Assembly: GCF_963259705.1 (NCBI RefSeq)
Contig: NC_081849.1
Coordinates: 55,276,093 to 55,340,092 of the forward strand
Direction: 5' to 3'
Length of the DNA stretch: 64,000 bases
From: Myotis daubentonii
Lineage: Eukaryota; Chordata; Mammalia; Chiroptera; Vespertilionidae
Of this stretch, positions 1-10,404 are shown piece after piece. Made by a program: the position numbers and the translations under genes. Position 1 is the stretch's first letter; each line of letters opens with the position of its first letter. The notes below the pieces were generated by a model. That model was not told the origin of the DNA and searched no databases. It saw nothing but the letters and a program-made list of their open reading frames with translations.

Positions 1-149
1 TATGTCTTTCTCTTTGTTTGTTCTTCTGTTCTGTTTTGGAACAAAATTCCTTACAATAGCTGACTGTGCACTCTGTTTCCATTATAATTCCCCTCCTTCT
101 CTCTTGAATCCAATTCAATTAGATTCACTCTATGTAGAAGAATCCCCTG
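1..149. other. unassigned edge sequence
   Basis: AT-rich sequence at the window edge in which I see no gene or named repeat. Confidence 0.3.
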
Positions 150-560
150 CAAAGTCACCAGTGGTCTCCACATTGTGAGGTGGGGTCCTGTCTCATTTTA
201 TGTAACCCGTCAGCAGCTGTTGAAAGAGGTGCTCTTTCTCCATTCATTTAAAAACCCATTTTCTATTGTCTGGAAGCTCTTTGGTTCTCATCTTACCTGT
301 TCAGTTATTATGCTGAGTCTTTACTGGTTCTTTATAGCTCCAGACTCTAAACATAGGAATGTCATCCAGAGCTTGATTCCCCCCCTCCCCAAAAAAACAA
401 CAATCCTACTCTAGATGATCTCAGCCCAGACTTATAGCTTTAAATAGTGTCTCTAGGCCAAGGAATTGCACATTTGTATGTGTAGCCAGACATTCTGCTG
501 AAATCCACACTCATAAATCCAAAGGTCTACTTGACATCACCACCTGCATGTGGTTTTGTG
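150..560 (+). mobile_element. L2 LINE relic (reverse-transcriptase region)
   Basis: Degenerate match to the reverse-transcriptase part of the L2 ORF2. The stretch from about 410 to 550 follows the order seen in L2 (GATCTCA..CCAG, AGCTTTAAATA, CAGCCCAGAC-like and CTACTTGACATC-like phrases). No reading frame survives. L2 is an ancient, inactive mammalian LINE. Boundaries and percent identity would need a RepeatMasker run. Confidence 0.45.
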
Positions 561-1200
561 CCCTGTCAATTTAGCTAAACTGATATGATGTCTCCCAGAA
601 TTCTCTTACCTGTATGACTCTGGGTTAGGGTTGGTTCTAAGAGAAAATGTGAGATATTAAAGGTGAAAATGAATCAGTGGCTTTTACCCTATAATGTCTC
701 TGTAAGGTGCCAATGCTGCTGCACCTTGTGTATATAGCCTTGGCTGCTAGTGTGTGACGGCTGTAGTAGCGAAGGCCACAGAATCCAGTTTCCCTACTTT
801 TATCCAGTCATCATCACCTGTAGCTTTCCTGCAGTCCCATTGGAGAGAGTGCCACCTTCTGTGGCATATAATCAAGGTTGAATGTTCTGAGAGACAAATG
901 TGGGTTCTAGTATTTTTTATGGATTCCAACATCTTTTTGATTCCAAATGGTCCTTACACTCTTCTGCCTCACATCCAGATATTTCTCCCAACTGTTAGCA
1001 TTGCAGACAAAGAGAGACTTCAGGCCCACCACTAAATGCTAAAGCAATGGCCTCTGTATCAGCTTCCTTAACTGTGTCAAAGCAATTATTACTTATTAAG
1101 TTCCTATAATAAGCTCTTGATTCTGCATCATTTCATAGAAGTTCTGCTTCCCTTCTTGAACCCTAAAAAGTATACCTGGCTTTACTTTTCCTTAGAGCTA
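561..1200. other. unassigned old sequence
   Basis: I cannot name this stretch. A 93-codon open frame on + (754-1035) overlaps a 61-codon frame on -, with no recognisable protein motif; both look like chance. The texture suggests an old interspersed repeat, but that is only an impression. Confidence 0.3.
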
Positions 1201-1600
1201 GGACTACTTGACATGATAAATATTTAATTATTTATTTTCTGACATCCTCCAGTAAACTCTATAGGGCTAGGGAGGTTTGCTTGTTTTTCATGCTCATATT
1301 TATAGCATGTATAACCTGTTCCTGGCCCACAATGAGTACTCAATACATATTTGCCTAATCCTATATAATAAAAGGCTAATATGCAAATTGTCCCCTCGGG
1401 AGTTCAACTGACTGGGAGTTCAACCGCTTACTATGACGTGCACTGACCACCAGAGGGTGACATGGAATGAAGGAAGGCCCTGGGCAGCAGCGGGAAGGAA
1501 GGCCCCGATTGGCCCTGATTGCTGGCCAGGCCTAGGGACCCTATCCATGCATGAATTTCATGCACTGGGCCTCTAGTGGATAAATAAATAATTATATAGT
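1201..1600 (+). mobile_element. L2 LINE 3' end, split by a Helitron
   Basis: The L2 3' terminal phrase is readable in degenerate form: CTCTATAGGGCTAGGGAGG, then CCTGGCCCACAATGAGTAC, then a TCAATACATATTTG stretch. After the Helitron (1359-1576) it resumes as TGGATAAATAAATAA, matching the L2 GAATGAATGAAT tail. The Helitron therefore landed inside the tail repeat of a much older element. Confidence 0.6.
1359..1576 (+). mobile_element. non-autonomous HeliBat-type Helitron, 218 bp
   Basis: Begins with TCCTATATAATAAAAGGC, the canonical HeliBat 5' end, and ends GGGCCTCTAG, with the terminal CTAG preceded by the hairpin GCATGAA/TTCATGC. It is flanked by A (1358) and T (1577) with no target duplication, as expected for rolling-circle insertion between A and T. 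It has no coding capacity and must have been moved in trans by a Rep-helicase. It contains the CTCF-like core CCACCAGAGGGTGA at 1447-1460. Confidence 0.93.
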
Positions 1601-3995
1601 GTGTGAAGAATGCTTTTGGTTAAGCAGAATATTATTATATGAAGAAGAACAGTGATCCAGGATAAGTAAAATGCTTAAAATATGGTTCAGAAATATTAGC
1701 ATGAAGAAAATAAGCCAATCAAGAAGTAAAAACCAGACAAAAGGGAGTTTTGTCTCTACTAACAACTTAAATGATGAAGAATCCAATTCTATGCATTACC
1801 AGGTGCTTGTCATACAACTGGGAAGGTTCTTTTCTGAATGTGTAACCTGCACAGTTTTGTCAACTGCTAAAGACTAATCAGCAGTGGTTCACAGTCAGGG
1901 ACTAAAATTGCTAGAAAGGGAAAGAGCCTGTCAATTATGCAGTTATGTTTCACTTAAAAAAAAAATCTGTGTAGGTGCAAACAATGTGGCAAAAGAGTCG
2001 AACAAGAAACAAGACAAGCCATCACAGGCACATTATTTTTTTTTCTTTTCTGTAAAAATATGGGTTCTGCTGGAAATGTGTTTGTTTTGTGAGATAAATC
2101 TTCTTCTCAAAAAGGCAGTGCTGTTATTAATTAAGCAAAGGCAGAGGCAATGGAGGTGGGAGCATGCTAAGCCAGAGTTGTTAAATGAATCTGAGCTCTC
2201 GTACAGAAAACTTCCCCAGTGGTTATTGAAGCTGTCACCATTTTAGTGCATCCGAGGAAATGTGCTCCAAGACTTGTGTTAGTGTTGGCAAAGAAAGGAA
2301 CTAATTTTAATTCTCAGCTCCTAAATCTGACATCAATCCAGAAACTTTGCAGCTTAACTTATCTCAGTTTGCTGCACAGGCAACAACTCCATGAAGAATA
2401 TTACATGAGAAGATAGCAGTCTCTCTGGTATAAGTGGTAAAAGTGGAATTTAGGAAAAAAATTATTTTTACTTTTAAAAATGTTCAAATCTGTTTAAAGT
2501 TCTGATTCCTAGAAGGTCATGAAATAACTCAGAAGATTTGTTTTCTCTGGTTGCCTCGCTGGCTACAAAATTAGATGACTTCCTCCCACTTCTGCCAAAA
2601 TAAATGTTATTAAAATACTATATTCCCCAGCTGCCCGTCAGAACCAAATGTATGTGAAAGATGGTGTTTATTTGAACATGTGCACCTCTCCCACCATAGA
2701 ACTCACATGAAATGTTGCAACACTTCAGCTAATCGCAGCTCAGTTTTGAAAAACTGGTTTTCTCACATCTTCCTCCGCATAACATGTAAGATCTTATTGT
2801 CTGGCCTAAAATGATAATCCTTCTCAGCAATTTATTAGAAATGAGCTTTTCTTCTACCTCTGATTAAATATTCAAAGTTTTTTTAATCACTGAAATATTA
2901 ATGGTAAGATTAACTGCTGATTTTGGAAATGGTAAGATACTTCAAAATCTCCATTTTATTAGAATTGCTTCAAAGAAGAGGGAACATGCTGGGAACAAGG
3001 AAAAGATCCAACTAGTTTTCTACTGAAAAGAGGGGGATGATTCAAGTAGATTTCGAGTGAGGGAGGAGCAATGAATGCTCTGTAATTTGATGCTGGAACA
3101 AAGCCCCAAATCACACTTCCCTCGCTTAGGTGATTCTTTTAAATAGCTAGGTTTTGACGGAACATTTAAAATTTTGATTGTAAAAAAGTTTTTGAAACTT
3201 CTGATGGTGTTACCTTATGACCCAAAATGTTAATATTGTTTTAAAAAACAAAAATAAAATATATCTCTGTTTTTACTGCTGCTATCTTTTAGATTATACC
3301 AGAGCTTGAATTTGCCAATAGAGGGCAATAGTCAAACTAAGATAGACTGCATCTATCATTTTTGCAACTTCTAATGAAGTAAAAAGACACATAGAATCCT
3401 CATCTGCTTTTATGGATATTGCTGTGTAATTGCAGTGTAATTATGGTACACAACAGCTTCAGAAAATTATCTTTCAAGAAAACAGCTGGTTCTCTTTAAC
3501 AAACCAGGATGAAATCTCATCAATTAAAAAAAAAATCCAAAGAATTCCCCCCCAAAAAATATAAGCTGATACTAAACAAGCCACAAAAAATGAAAGAACA
3601 TAAAAATTTAAATGGATAAATCAGAGCTGCTGATATGAAATAAAACAAATGTACAAACACAAGAAAAATATGAAGGTAGAAGGTATTTCTGATATATTGT
3701 TTTATATTATAGTGTAAACAGACTTCTTGGAAAGATTTTCAAATGTTTTTCCATTTTTCTCTTTTCATTTATTTGTGTAATTATGTAAATGCATGGGTAT
3801 ATCTACTCCGTATATGAGATACACACATGCACAGTCACAGATCTAAAGTGTAATGGTTTTGTATAACCAGTGCTTTGGAAAAAATTACAAAACAACTAAC
3901 ATTGGGCATTTAGCATGTAAAATTATAAGTTGATTAAACTTTGATGTGGCAATAGCCCAATACATGAGTTATTGCTTTAATAAAATCTCCATGTA
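1601..3995. other. unassigned AT-rich sequence
   Basis: No recognisable gene or repeat family. Open frames here (for example 1884-2246 on +) are Lys/Leu-rich, lack family motifs and are not supported by splice or promoter context. Simple A-runs occur near 3525 and 3550. Confidence 0.3.
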
Positions 3996-4227
3996 TAGCC
4001 TTGGTGGATGTGACTCCATTGGTTGGGTGTCGATTGTACACTGAAAGGTTGGTGGTTCAATTCCCAGTCAGGGCACATGTCCAGGTTATGGGCTTGATCC
4101 CCGGTAGGGGGCATGTAAGAGGCAGCTGATCCATGTTCCGCTCTCACTTCTGTTTCCCTTTCCCAGCGATGTTTCTCTTTCCCTCTCCCTCCCTCTCTCT
4201 AAAAATTAATTTTTAAAATCTCTTAAA
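3996..4227 (+). mobile_element. VES-type tRNA-derived SINE
   Basis: tRNA-like head with a B-box-like GGTTCAATTCCCAGTCAGGG, then GGGGGCATGTAAGAGGCAGC, the CT-rich tail CCCTCTCCCTCCCTCTCTCT and an A-rich end. Flanks AAATCTCCATGTA (3983-3995) and AAGTCTCTATGTA (4228-4240) form a 13-bp target duplication with two mismatches, indicating L1-driven insertion. The A box is eroded, so internal Pol III transcription is unlikely. Confidence 0.85.
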
Positions 4228-4240
4228 AAGTCTCTATGTA

Positions 4241-4800
4241 CAAAGTTTAGAAGGCACTAAACAGGTCATTAAGAGAATGATTACCCATAATTCAGTTGAC
4301 AAATGATTTATTTCATTATTACCTTAAAAGTTAAGTCACTTAGATTAGCTTAGAGATAAATGAATTTATAAAATAATAAAATTTACAAGTTAGAAACCTA
4401 AATAGTAATATTTACATGTTCTCATCCTCCACTTGATTAGATATTTTCAGGTGGTCATTTATATTTAGACTCTTGATGTCTGCATGAAAAATAAGAATTG
4501 AAGTTTTCTTTACTCACAGAGCAGCACACCATGACAGTATTAGAGCATCGCTGGCAAGTATACCTTATGAACCTTACATTTAGAAACTATTTTAATTAAC
4601 AACAAATATTAACTGAGAGTATATTATATACAGAATTAGATACTATGTAGTTAAACTTTAAATAACTAAATATTTAACATTAAAGCTAATGTATGCAGAT
4701 ATGTTCATGTATATATGTATAAAACAGATAAAAACATATTTATTAAATTATGTGTCTTTTAATTGTGCAGAGTAAGTTGAAAATCTACCAATAATACTCT
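4241..4800. other. unassigned AT-rich sequence
   Basis: Very AT-rich. I see no repeat family and no open frame worth noting. Confidence 0.3.
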
Positions 4801-5237
4801 TAAGTGCTCTCAAAGTGAGGTTCCTAAACCATTATCATTAGTATCCCTTCAGAACTTGTCAGTTTCTACTCTGGCCCCATCCCAAACCTACTGAACCACA
4901 AATTCTGGGATAGGGCTTCAGCAAACTTCTAATTGCAGTATTTCATAGTGATGTTTGAAATAAATATATGGGTGAATCTTGAGAGTATGGTGCTAATGAA
5001 ATAAGTCAGATGGAAAAGAACAAGAACCATATGATTTCACTGTTATCTACTTATATAAAAACCCTGGGTGTAACATCACATCCAAAAGTGCAACCAAGCT
5101 GAAGGAAGTCAGTCCTGCAGGGGTTGTCTTGGAAACGGCTGTGCCTTCCCCCAGCTGTTTCCTGGAGGACAAGGTTTCAGGCAGGAACCCGCCTTTGGAG
5201 CAGAGCATGGAAGTACTGAGTCTGGCCTTCAAACTAG

Positions 5238-5438
5238 ACCCTGACAGTAGGGAGGAGGTAGCCCCATTCCTCACATAATCTGCTGTTGGATAGCTTGCTG
5301 TCAGTGGCCTGCCATCCAGGAACCCCATTCACGCACCCCGGACTATGTCAGGAGGGAGGAGGGAGCCCCATTCTTCACAGAATCCACAGGTGGCCAGCTT
5401 GCTGTCAGGAGCCTGCCAGCTAGGAATCCTGTTCACCT
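5238..5438 (+). repeat. tandem duplication, about 103-bp unit, two copies
   Basis: GCCCCATTCCTCACA at 5261 recurs as GCCCCATTCTTCACA at 5364. Both are followed by CAGCTTGCTGTCAG-like and CCTGCCA..CAGGAA-like sequence. It lies in the 5' non-coding part of the 2.7-kb Helitron. Confidence 0.75.
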
Positions 5439-6528
5439 GCATATCTGTATAAAGTTTGAATACATTATATTAGAGGTCGTGGTGGTACTGTTTTACCCAC
5501 AGCGTCTACAGGAATTGCTGCAATTTTACTTCTTGGTGGAAGCACCTTTCCTTCCCAATATAAATTACCGGTTCCATTAAATGAAACTTCGATTTCTAGA
5601 CTCAATACAAAGAGTGAACTTGCTAAAACTATTAAAAAGGCCCAACTTCTCATTATTGATGAATGCACCATGGCATCCAGTCATGCTATGAATGTCATAG
5701 ACAGATTACTAAGAGAAATTTGAATGTTGTATTTGGTGGGAAAGTTCTCCTTCTTGGAGGAAATTTTCGACAATGTCTCAGTATTGTACCACATGCTATA
5801 TGATCGGCCATAGTACAAACGAGTTTAAAGTACTGCAATGTTTGGGGATGTTTCAGAAAGCTGTCTCTTACAACAAATATGAGATCAGAGGATTCTGCTT
5901 ATAGTGGATGGTTAGTAAAACTTGGAGATGGCAAACTTGATAGCAGTTTTCATGTAGGAATGGATATTATTGAAATCCCCTGTGAAATGATTTGTAATGG
6001 ATCTATTATTGAAGCTACCTTTGGAAATACTATATCTATAGATAATATTAGAAATATATCTAAATGTGTAATTCTTTGTACAAAAAATGAGCATGTTCAA
6101 AAATTAAATGAAGAAATTTTGGATATACCCAATGGAGATTTTCACACATATTTGAGTGAAGATTCCATTGATTCCACAGGTGATGCTGAAAAGGAAAATT
6201 TTCCCATCGAATTTCTTAATAGTATGACTCCTTCGGGAATGCCATGTCATAAATTAAAATTGAAAGTGGGTGCAATCATCATGCTATTGAGAAATCTCAA
6301 TAGTAAATGGGGTCTTTGTAATGGTACCAAATTTATTATCTAAAAATTACGACCTAACATTATCGAAGCTGAAGTATTAACAGAATCTGCAGAGATAGAG
6401 GTTGTTCTGATTGATTCCAAGAATTAATTTGTCCCCATCTGACACTGACCTCCCATTTAAATTGATTGGATGACGGTTTCCCGTGATGCCAGCATTTGTG
6501 ATGACTATTAATAAATCACAAGGACAAA

Positions 6529-7278
6529 CTCTAGACCAGGGGTGGGAAACCGTTTTGTGAGTGCGTGCCAAAACCAGCAAAATCTCTGACTCAAAATTCT
6601 TCTGCGTGCCAACCCTAGTTTTTTGAGAACATATTACGCCTACTTGATATCTCTTAAGGTGTACGTATGTGAAGAACCTTGAAGAAATAATAAAATTCAT
6701 TCGAGCAACAAAAACACAGTATATGATGATGAAAAATACATTTATTTTTTAATGTATACATGTACACTGATAGTCCGACAGAAAACTTTATGACTCCGTT
6801 TGATATTATCAGTGGGACTTTTGCTGCTGCATCACTGATGACAGAGATTTTACATCAGGTTTATATTTCGTGACCTTCAGAGATATTCGCGAGCTACTAC
6901 TTTCATCTGTCAGGCTACCCCTATTACTAGACTTAACAAAATTTATCACTGAGAACAAAGATTCACAAGCGTATGTGGATGAAACCAAAACACTGGTCAG
7001 ATCTAGGAAGGCAGGGAGAGTTAAGGCAGAGGCATAGAAATTGCTCTTCCCCCCTATCGTCAATCCATGCCTATGGTTTTTAAGATAACATGTTATGTAA
7101 AATTATTTATTTATCTAAGATGCACCTACACTGAATTTATCTGAAAAATGAAAAAAGTCGATATTAAGAAAAAAATTGTAAATAGAAGATTATAAGAGAG
7201 GGTTTCGCGTGCCAGCAAAAGTTACTGGCATGCCATGTTTGGCATGCATGCCAGGGTTTGCCCACCCCTGCTCTAGAC
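6529..7278 (-). mobile_element. hAT transposon with 8-bp target duplication (element 6537-7270)
   Basis: The termini are CAGGGGTGGGAAACCG on the left and TTTGCCCACCCCTG on the right, inverted repeats differing by one indel. The element is flanked by perfect 8-bp duplications CTCTAGAC (6529-6536 and 7271-7278), which fit the nTCTAGAn preference of hAT elements. At 734 bp it is an internally deleted derivative that keeps the 3' end of a transposase on the - strand. It sits inside the helicase relic and is the youngest layer of the nest. Confidence 0.93.
6809..7063 (-). pseudogene. hAT transposase C-terminal dimerisation relic
   Basis: An 84-codon open frame encodes the C-terminal hAT dimerisation region, recognised by ACESLFSVINFVKSS followed by a SLTDES stretch, which corresponds to the CES.FS..K..K.R.RLTDE pattern of hAT and ZBED-type proteins. 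The zinc-finger and catalytic DDE parts are absent. The frame appears intact only because the fragment is short; the start is arbitrary. Confidence 0.8.
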
Positions 7279-7500
7279 AGAGTAGGCATATCCCTACCTA
7301 AACCCATTCCTAACATGGTCAGTTATATGTTGCTTTCTCTCGAGTTTGAAGAGCATGTGACGTTACAGTTAATGTTCTAAATACTTCATCACAAGGGAAA
7401 TTAGTCAAGCACTCTGAAAGTGCTTTTACTCTTAATGTGGTGTACAGGGAGATATTAGAATAAGTTTAATCACTTTATCAGTCATTGTTTGCATTACTGT

Positions 7501-7578
7501 TGTTTTTATATCATGTTTTTGTTGTTTTTATATCATGTTTTTGTCGTTTTTATATCATGCCTCTGTTGTTATATCCTT
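7501..7578 (+). repeat. 22-bp tandem repeat, about 3.5 copies
   Basis: GTTTTTATATCATG recurs at 22-bp spacing from 7502, with the last copy partial. It lies in the 3' non-coding part of the 2.7-kb Helitron. Confidence 0.85.
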
Positions 7579-8040
7579 TTGTTACTGTTTATTAATAAAT
7601 TTATATATTATTTTCATATACATTTTACTAATTTCCTTTCATCTCTCACACTTCTATTATAGAGAAAGGGCAAATAGCAATATTAAAATATCTCCGCTAA
7701 TTAATTCCCTTTTGTTGTGCACGAATTTTGTGCACCGGGCTACTAGTGTGGAATATAAAACAGAAAGCAACAGACCAATAAAAACCCCTATAGGCACAGG
7801 CAACAGTATGGTGGCTACCAGAGGGGAAGAGTCCTGGGGGACCATGAAAACGGTAAAGGTGATCTAATATATGGGGACAGAGAGAGACTAGACACATAAT
7901 GCAATATACAGAAGATGTACTATAGAATTATACACATGAAACATATAATCTTATTATCAAATGTTACCCCAATAAATTGTTTAAAAAAACAACACAAATT
8001 TCTAGTGATTTTAATGCATGTTAAAGTTTGAGAACCACTT

Positions 8041-8588
8041 CCCTTAGTGAGCATAAGTTATTTTCATGATTATTATAATTTGAACAGATCCTACTCTCTT
8101 ATATAGGCTTGTTTTCAAGTAAGTTTTGCACTTATTCAATTCAGGAATAGTTAAGATGCTCTTATTAGATAGGTTGATTTTTTTTTTTTACTACAATTGA
8201 CTGAACTTTTAAAAAACTAAGCATGTGATTTAATCTTTACAGAAATTTGCTTAAAATTAGCTGTGGAACTTTAGCCTTAGGAGTTACTAAAAATTATCTA
8301 ATCATACAGAAATTGGAAAACTGAGAACCAAAAAAGTTAAAATATTTGCCAAATATCAAAAGGCAGTTTTACAGTGAACTTGATGTCAAATCCAAATCTT
8401 TTAAACTTCTAAGTTAAATTTAATCAGATTAGGTTGGAGGTCATGATTTTCAACCTTTTATCTGTGTCAGCGATGAGATAGTTATCAAATAACTCAGGAC
8501 AGACAGCTTTAGTACTGGAGCAGCCTCATAAGTATTTCCCAACACTAGGAAAGCAAATATGCTTCACCACCAAGAGTGCATCCTCCTC
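8041..8588. other. unassigned sequence
   Basis: AT-rich. A short phrase near 8450 (TTTTCAACCTTTTATCTG) resembles a worn hAT terminus, but no partner end was found. No gene seen. Confidence 0.3.
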
Positions 8589-8800
8589 TGCCCTGGCTGG
8601 GTAGTTTAGCTGGTTAAAGCATCATCACGATATGCCAACATCGCAGTTTTGATGCCCAGTCAAGGCACATTCAAGAATCAACCAAGGAATGCATAAATAA
8701 GTGGAACAGCAAATCTCTGTCTGTCTCTCTCTCATTCCTTCCCTCCCTTCCTTCTCTCCCTCCCCTTCCTATCTCTAAAATCAAATTTATTTTTTAAAAA
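8589..8800 (+). mobile_element. old VES-type SINE
   Basis: Starts GCCCTGGCTGGGTAGTTTAG and continues through CCCAGTCAAGGCACA, a TCTCTCTCATTCCTTCCCTC tail and an A-rich end. The tRNA-like A box is recognisable; the B box (TTTTGATGCC) is worn. CATCCTCCT upstream and CATCCTTTT downstream may be a decayed target duplication. Confidence 0.75.
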
Positions 8801-10404
8801 GGAATTGTCATCCTTTTCAATATACTAGCATGTGGTTGGTTATTTCTTCTAAAACCTATTGTTGGGCCCTTCTATGAGAATGCATTCAAAGAAATGTTCT
8901 ATAATAAACTACAATAAAATATATAAACAGTAATAGATATATTAATATATTAAACCATTAATATAATAAACTGCAATATTAAAAACATTGTAAGGAATTT
9001 TTTAAATGACAGGATTTTATCAACATTAATTAAGCAAAAAAAATGCTTATGTATTATGACTTGTTGCACAATACTGGAAAGAGTTTATGAGAGATTTCTG
9101 AGAAACAGGTAGGCATTGCTATAACCTTACATATCCTTTCTGAGAATGCAAGTTAACAGAAATATTAAGTGGATAAATATTTAATTCTTGTCTAGGGGAT
9201 AAAATAAATTAACTAGAATGATAGCTATATGAAAATGCACTTGGAATGATGCACCACAGTGTTTAATATCACATGAGGGAATATAGGCAAATGGTTTAAT
9301 TGAACCAAAAAAAAAATGAAATTGCATCAAAGTTTACAGTTCTAGAATGTCTAAACCAAAGTCAACTTTTATTGATATATAAAGCAGTGAAACCACTTTC
9401 ATTGATCAATTTGTGTGGTAGATGATGCACTGTGAGAGACACATCTATATAATGTGCTGTACAAAGAGATTATAAGTACTGTTGGCAATATATTAAAAGT
9501 AATGTTGATGTTCCAAACAAGTTTTGACTGATAGTTAAATTTTGAAACATATGACTTTCAATGAACTTATTTCACTTTGGATTTAACATTAAAAACAAAA
9601 CTTGCATTTTAAAAAACTTACTGTTATTCTAGTATTAGATTAAAATTTCCTTTTGATGTAGAGTATTAGAAGTAAAATGCCAATACCGTGTGAAACAATA
9701 TTCGAGTTCCATCTGTGTGTAAAAAACTAAATTATTTATCTTGAGGATTTAAACAAATATTCAACATGGCCTTTCTGGATTAAATTTAAAAGGGACATTA
9801 CAAGGTACGTGAAAAAAATAAATATATATTATTTACATAAAATCACACATTATACCTGACCTCATGTGAATAGAGTAAAGATGTTGCTAATTTTTTCATC
9901 ACTTTGTTTTTAAATTAGAAAGAATATCACTAGTCTATACTAGTTTTACAATGGGGATACATAAAGTATACCATATCATTCTTAAAATTCATTTAATCCA
10001 AATTTTATATAGCTACTAGATTAATACAATTTTGATTCAATATAGAAAACATAAAATTACAAAATAAGATTTAGTTTTTATCATCAAACAATCACACCTT
10101 TATTACATAATCTCATACCCAACATGCTTTTCTCTGAGTTGAATCTGGCGATATACATAAATTTTCTGTTTTCAGCTGTCAGTCCTTCTTCCAGATTCTT
10201 CCACTTGTTTCTTCTTTGTTCTACTAATCTTTTCTCTCTTTTTTTTCTTTCCTCCCACTTATATTTCATACAATTCACCTGTAAAGCAGAGCTCCCACTG
10301 CCATTTGAGAATGACATTCTGGATTTTGTAAAGACAATAGCTTTTACAAAAGTATTGCCTCTATACAGTGAGTGAACCTCATAGACTTTCCTTGTAGACT
10401 ATCT
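8801..10404. other. unassigned AT-rich sequence
   Basis: I see no gene and no named repeat. Opposite open frames at 10084-10375 are short and lack motifs. Confidence 0.3.

Larger units (their letters stand above)
5472..7463 (+). pseudogene. Helitron Pif1-like SF1 helicase, decayed and interrupted
   Basis: C-terminal helicase part of a Helitron Rep-Hel protein, which would unwind DNA during rolling-circle transposition. Readable motifs in order: GGT start of the P-loop (5478), ASTGIAAILLLGG (motif Ia), LLIIDECTMAS (Walker B), LLLGGNFRQCLSIVP (motif III, where the usual GDFRQ Asp reads Asn), and MTINKSQGQTLD near 6500-6536, the SF1 motif before the final arginine finger. Defects visible: the Walker A lysine segment is deleted just after 5484; a 1-base loss near 5720 shifts the frame; in-frame stops at 5801 and 6341; a small frameshifting duplication near 6410; another stop near 6468; and a hAT element inserted at 6536/7271. 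The longest surviving frame is 5879-6343. No Rep nuclease domain is present. It cannot encode a working helicase. Confidence 0.9.
5046..7746 (+). mobile_element. HeliBat-type Helitron with helicase relic, 2.7 kb
   Basis: The 5' end is TCTACTTATATAAAA (TC at 5046, A at 5045). The 3' end is a GTGCACGAATTTTGTGCAC hairpin followed by CGGGCTACTAG (CTAG 7743-7746, T at 7747). It carries a decayed Pif1-like helicase (5472-7463) but no recognisable HUH Rep nuclease, and is interrupted by a hAT element at 6537-7270. The first 425 bp are unrelated to Rep and contain a 103-bp tandem duplication. Excluding the hAT it is about 1.96 kb, far shorter than an autonomous Helitron, so this is an internally deleted derivative of one. 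Confidence 0.92.
4935..7994 (+). mobile_element. L1 3'-end fragment, split by a Helitron
   Basis: L1 3' sequence runs from GTGCTAATGAAATAAGTCAG through CCATATGATTTCACTGTTA (to 5045). It resumes at 7747 as TGTGGAATATAAAACAGAAA and continues to ACCCCAATAAATTG and an A-run at 7982. The degenerate repeat CAAACTTCTAATT / CAAATTTCTAGTG (4922-4934 and 7995-8007) may be its target duplication inside MER5. Joining the two sides at the Helitron breakpoint restores the usual L1 phrase. Confidence 0.8.
4801..8040. mobile_element. MER5-type hAT-Charlie relic, two halves split by nested insertions
   Basis: The left half (about 4801-4934) reads through TCTCAAAGTGAGG and CCAAACCTACTGAACCACA, both typical of MER5. 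The right half (about 7995-8040) reads AGTGATTTTAATGCATG and then AAAGTTTGAGAACCACTT, the MER5 end. The halves are separated by an L1 3' end that itself contains a Helitron and a hAT element. MER5 is a non-autonomous Charlie element inactive since early placental evolution, so it is the oldest layer here. Confidence 0.75.

Noticed and set aside
1884..2246. 120-codon open frame
   Set aside because: Low-complexity Lys/Leu composition, no motif, no splice or promoter support; expected by chance in this length of DNA.
5879..6343. 154-codon frame as a stand-alone host gene
   Set aside because: It is the middle of the decayed Helitron helicase; homologous codons continue on both sides beyond stops and frameshifts.
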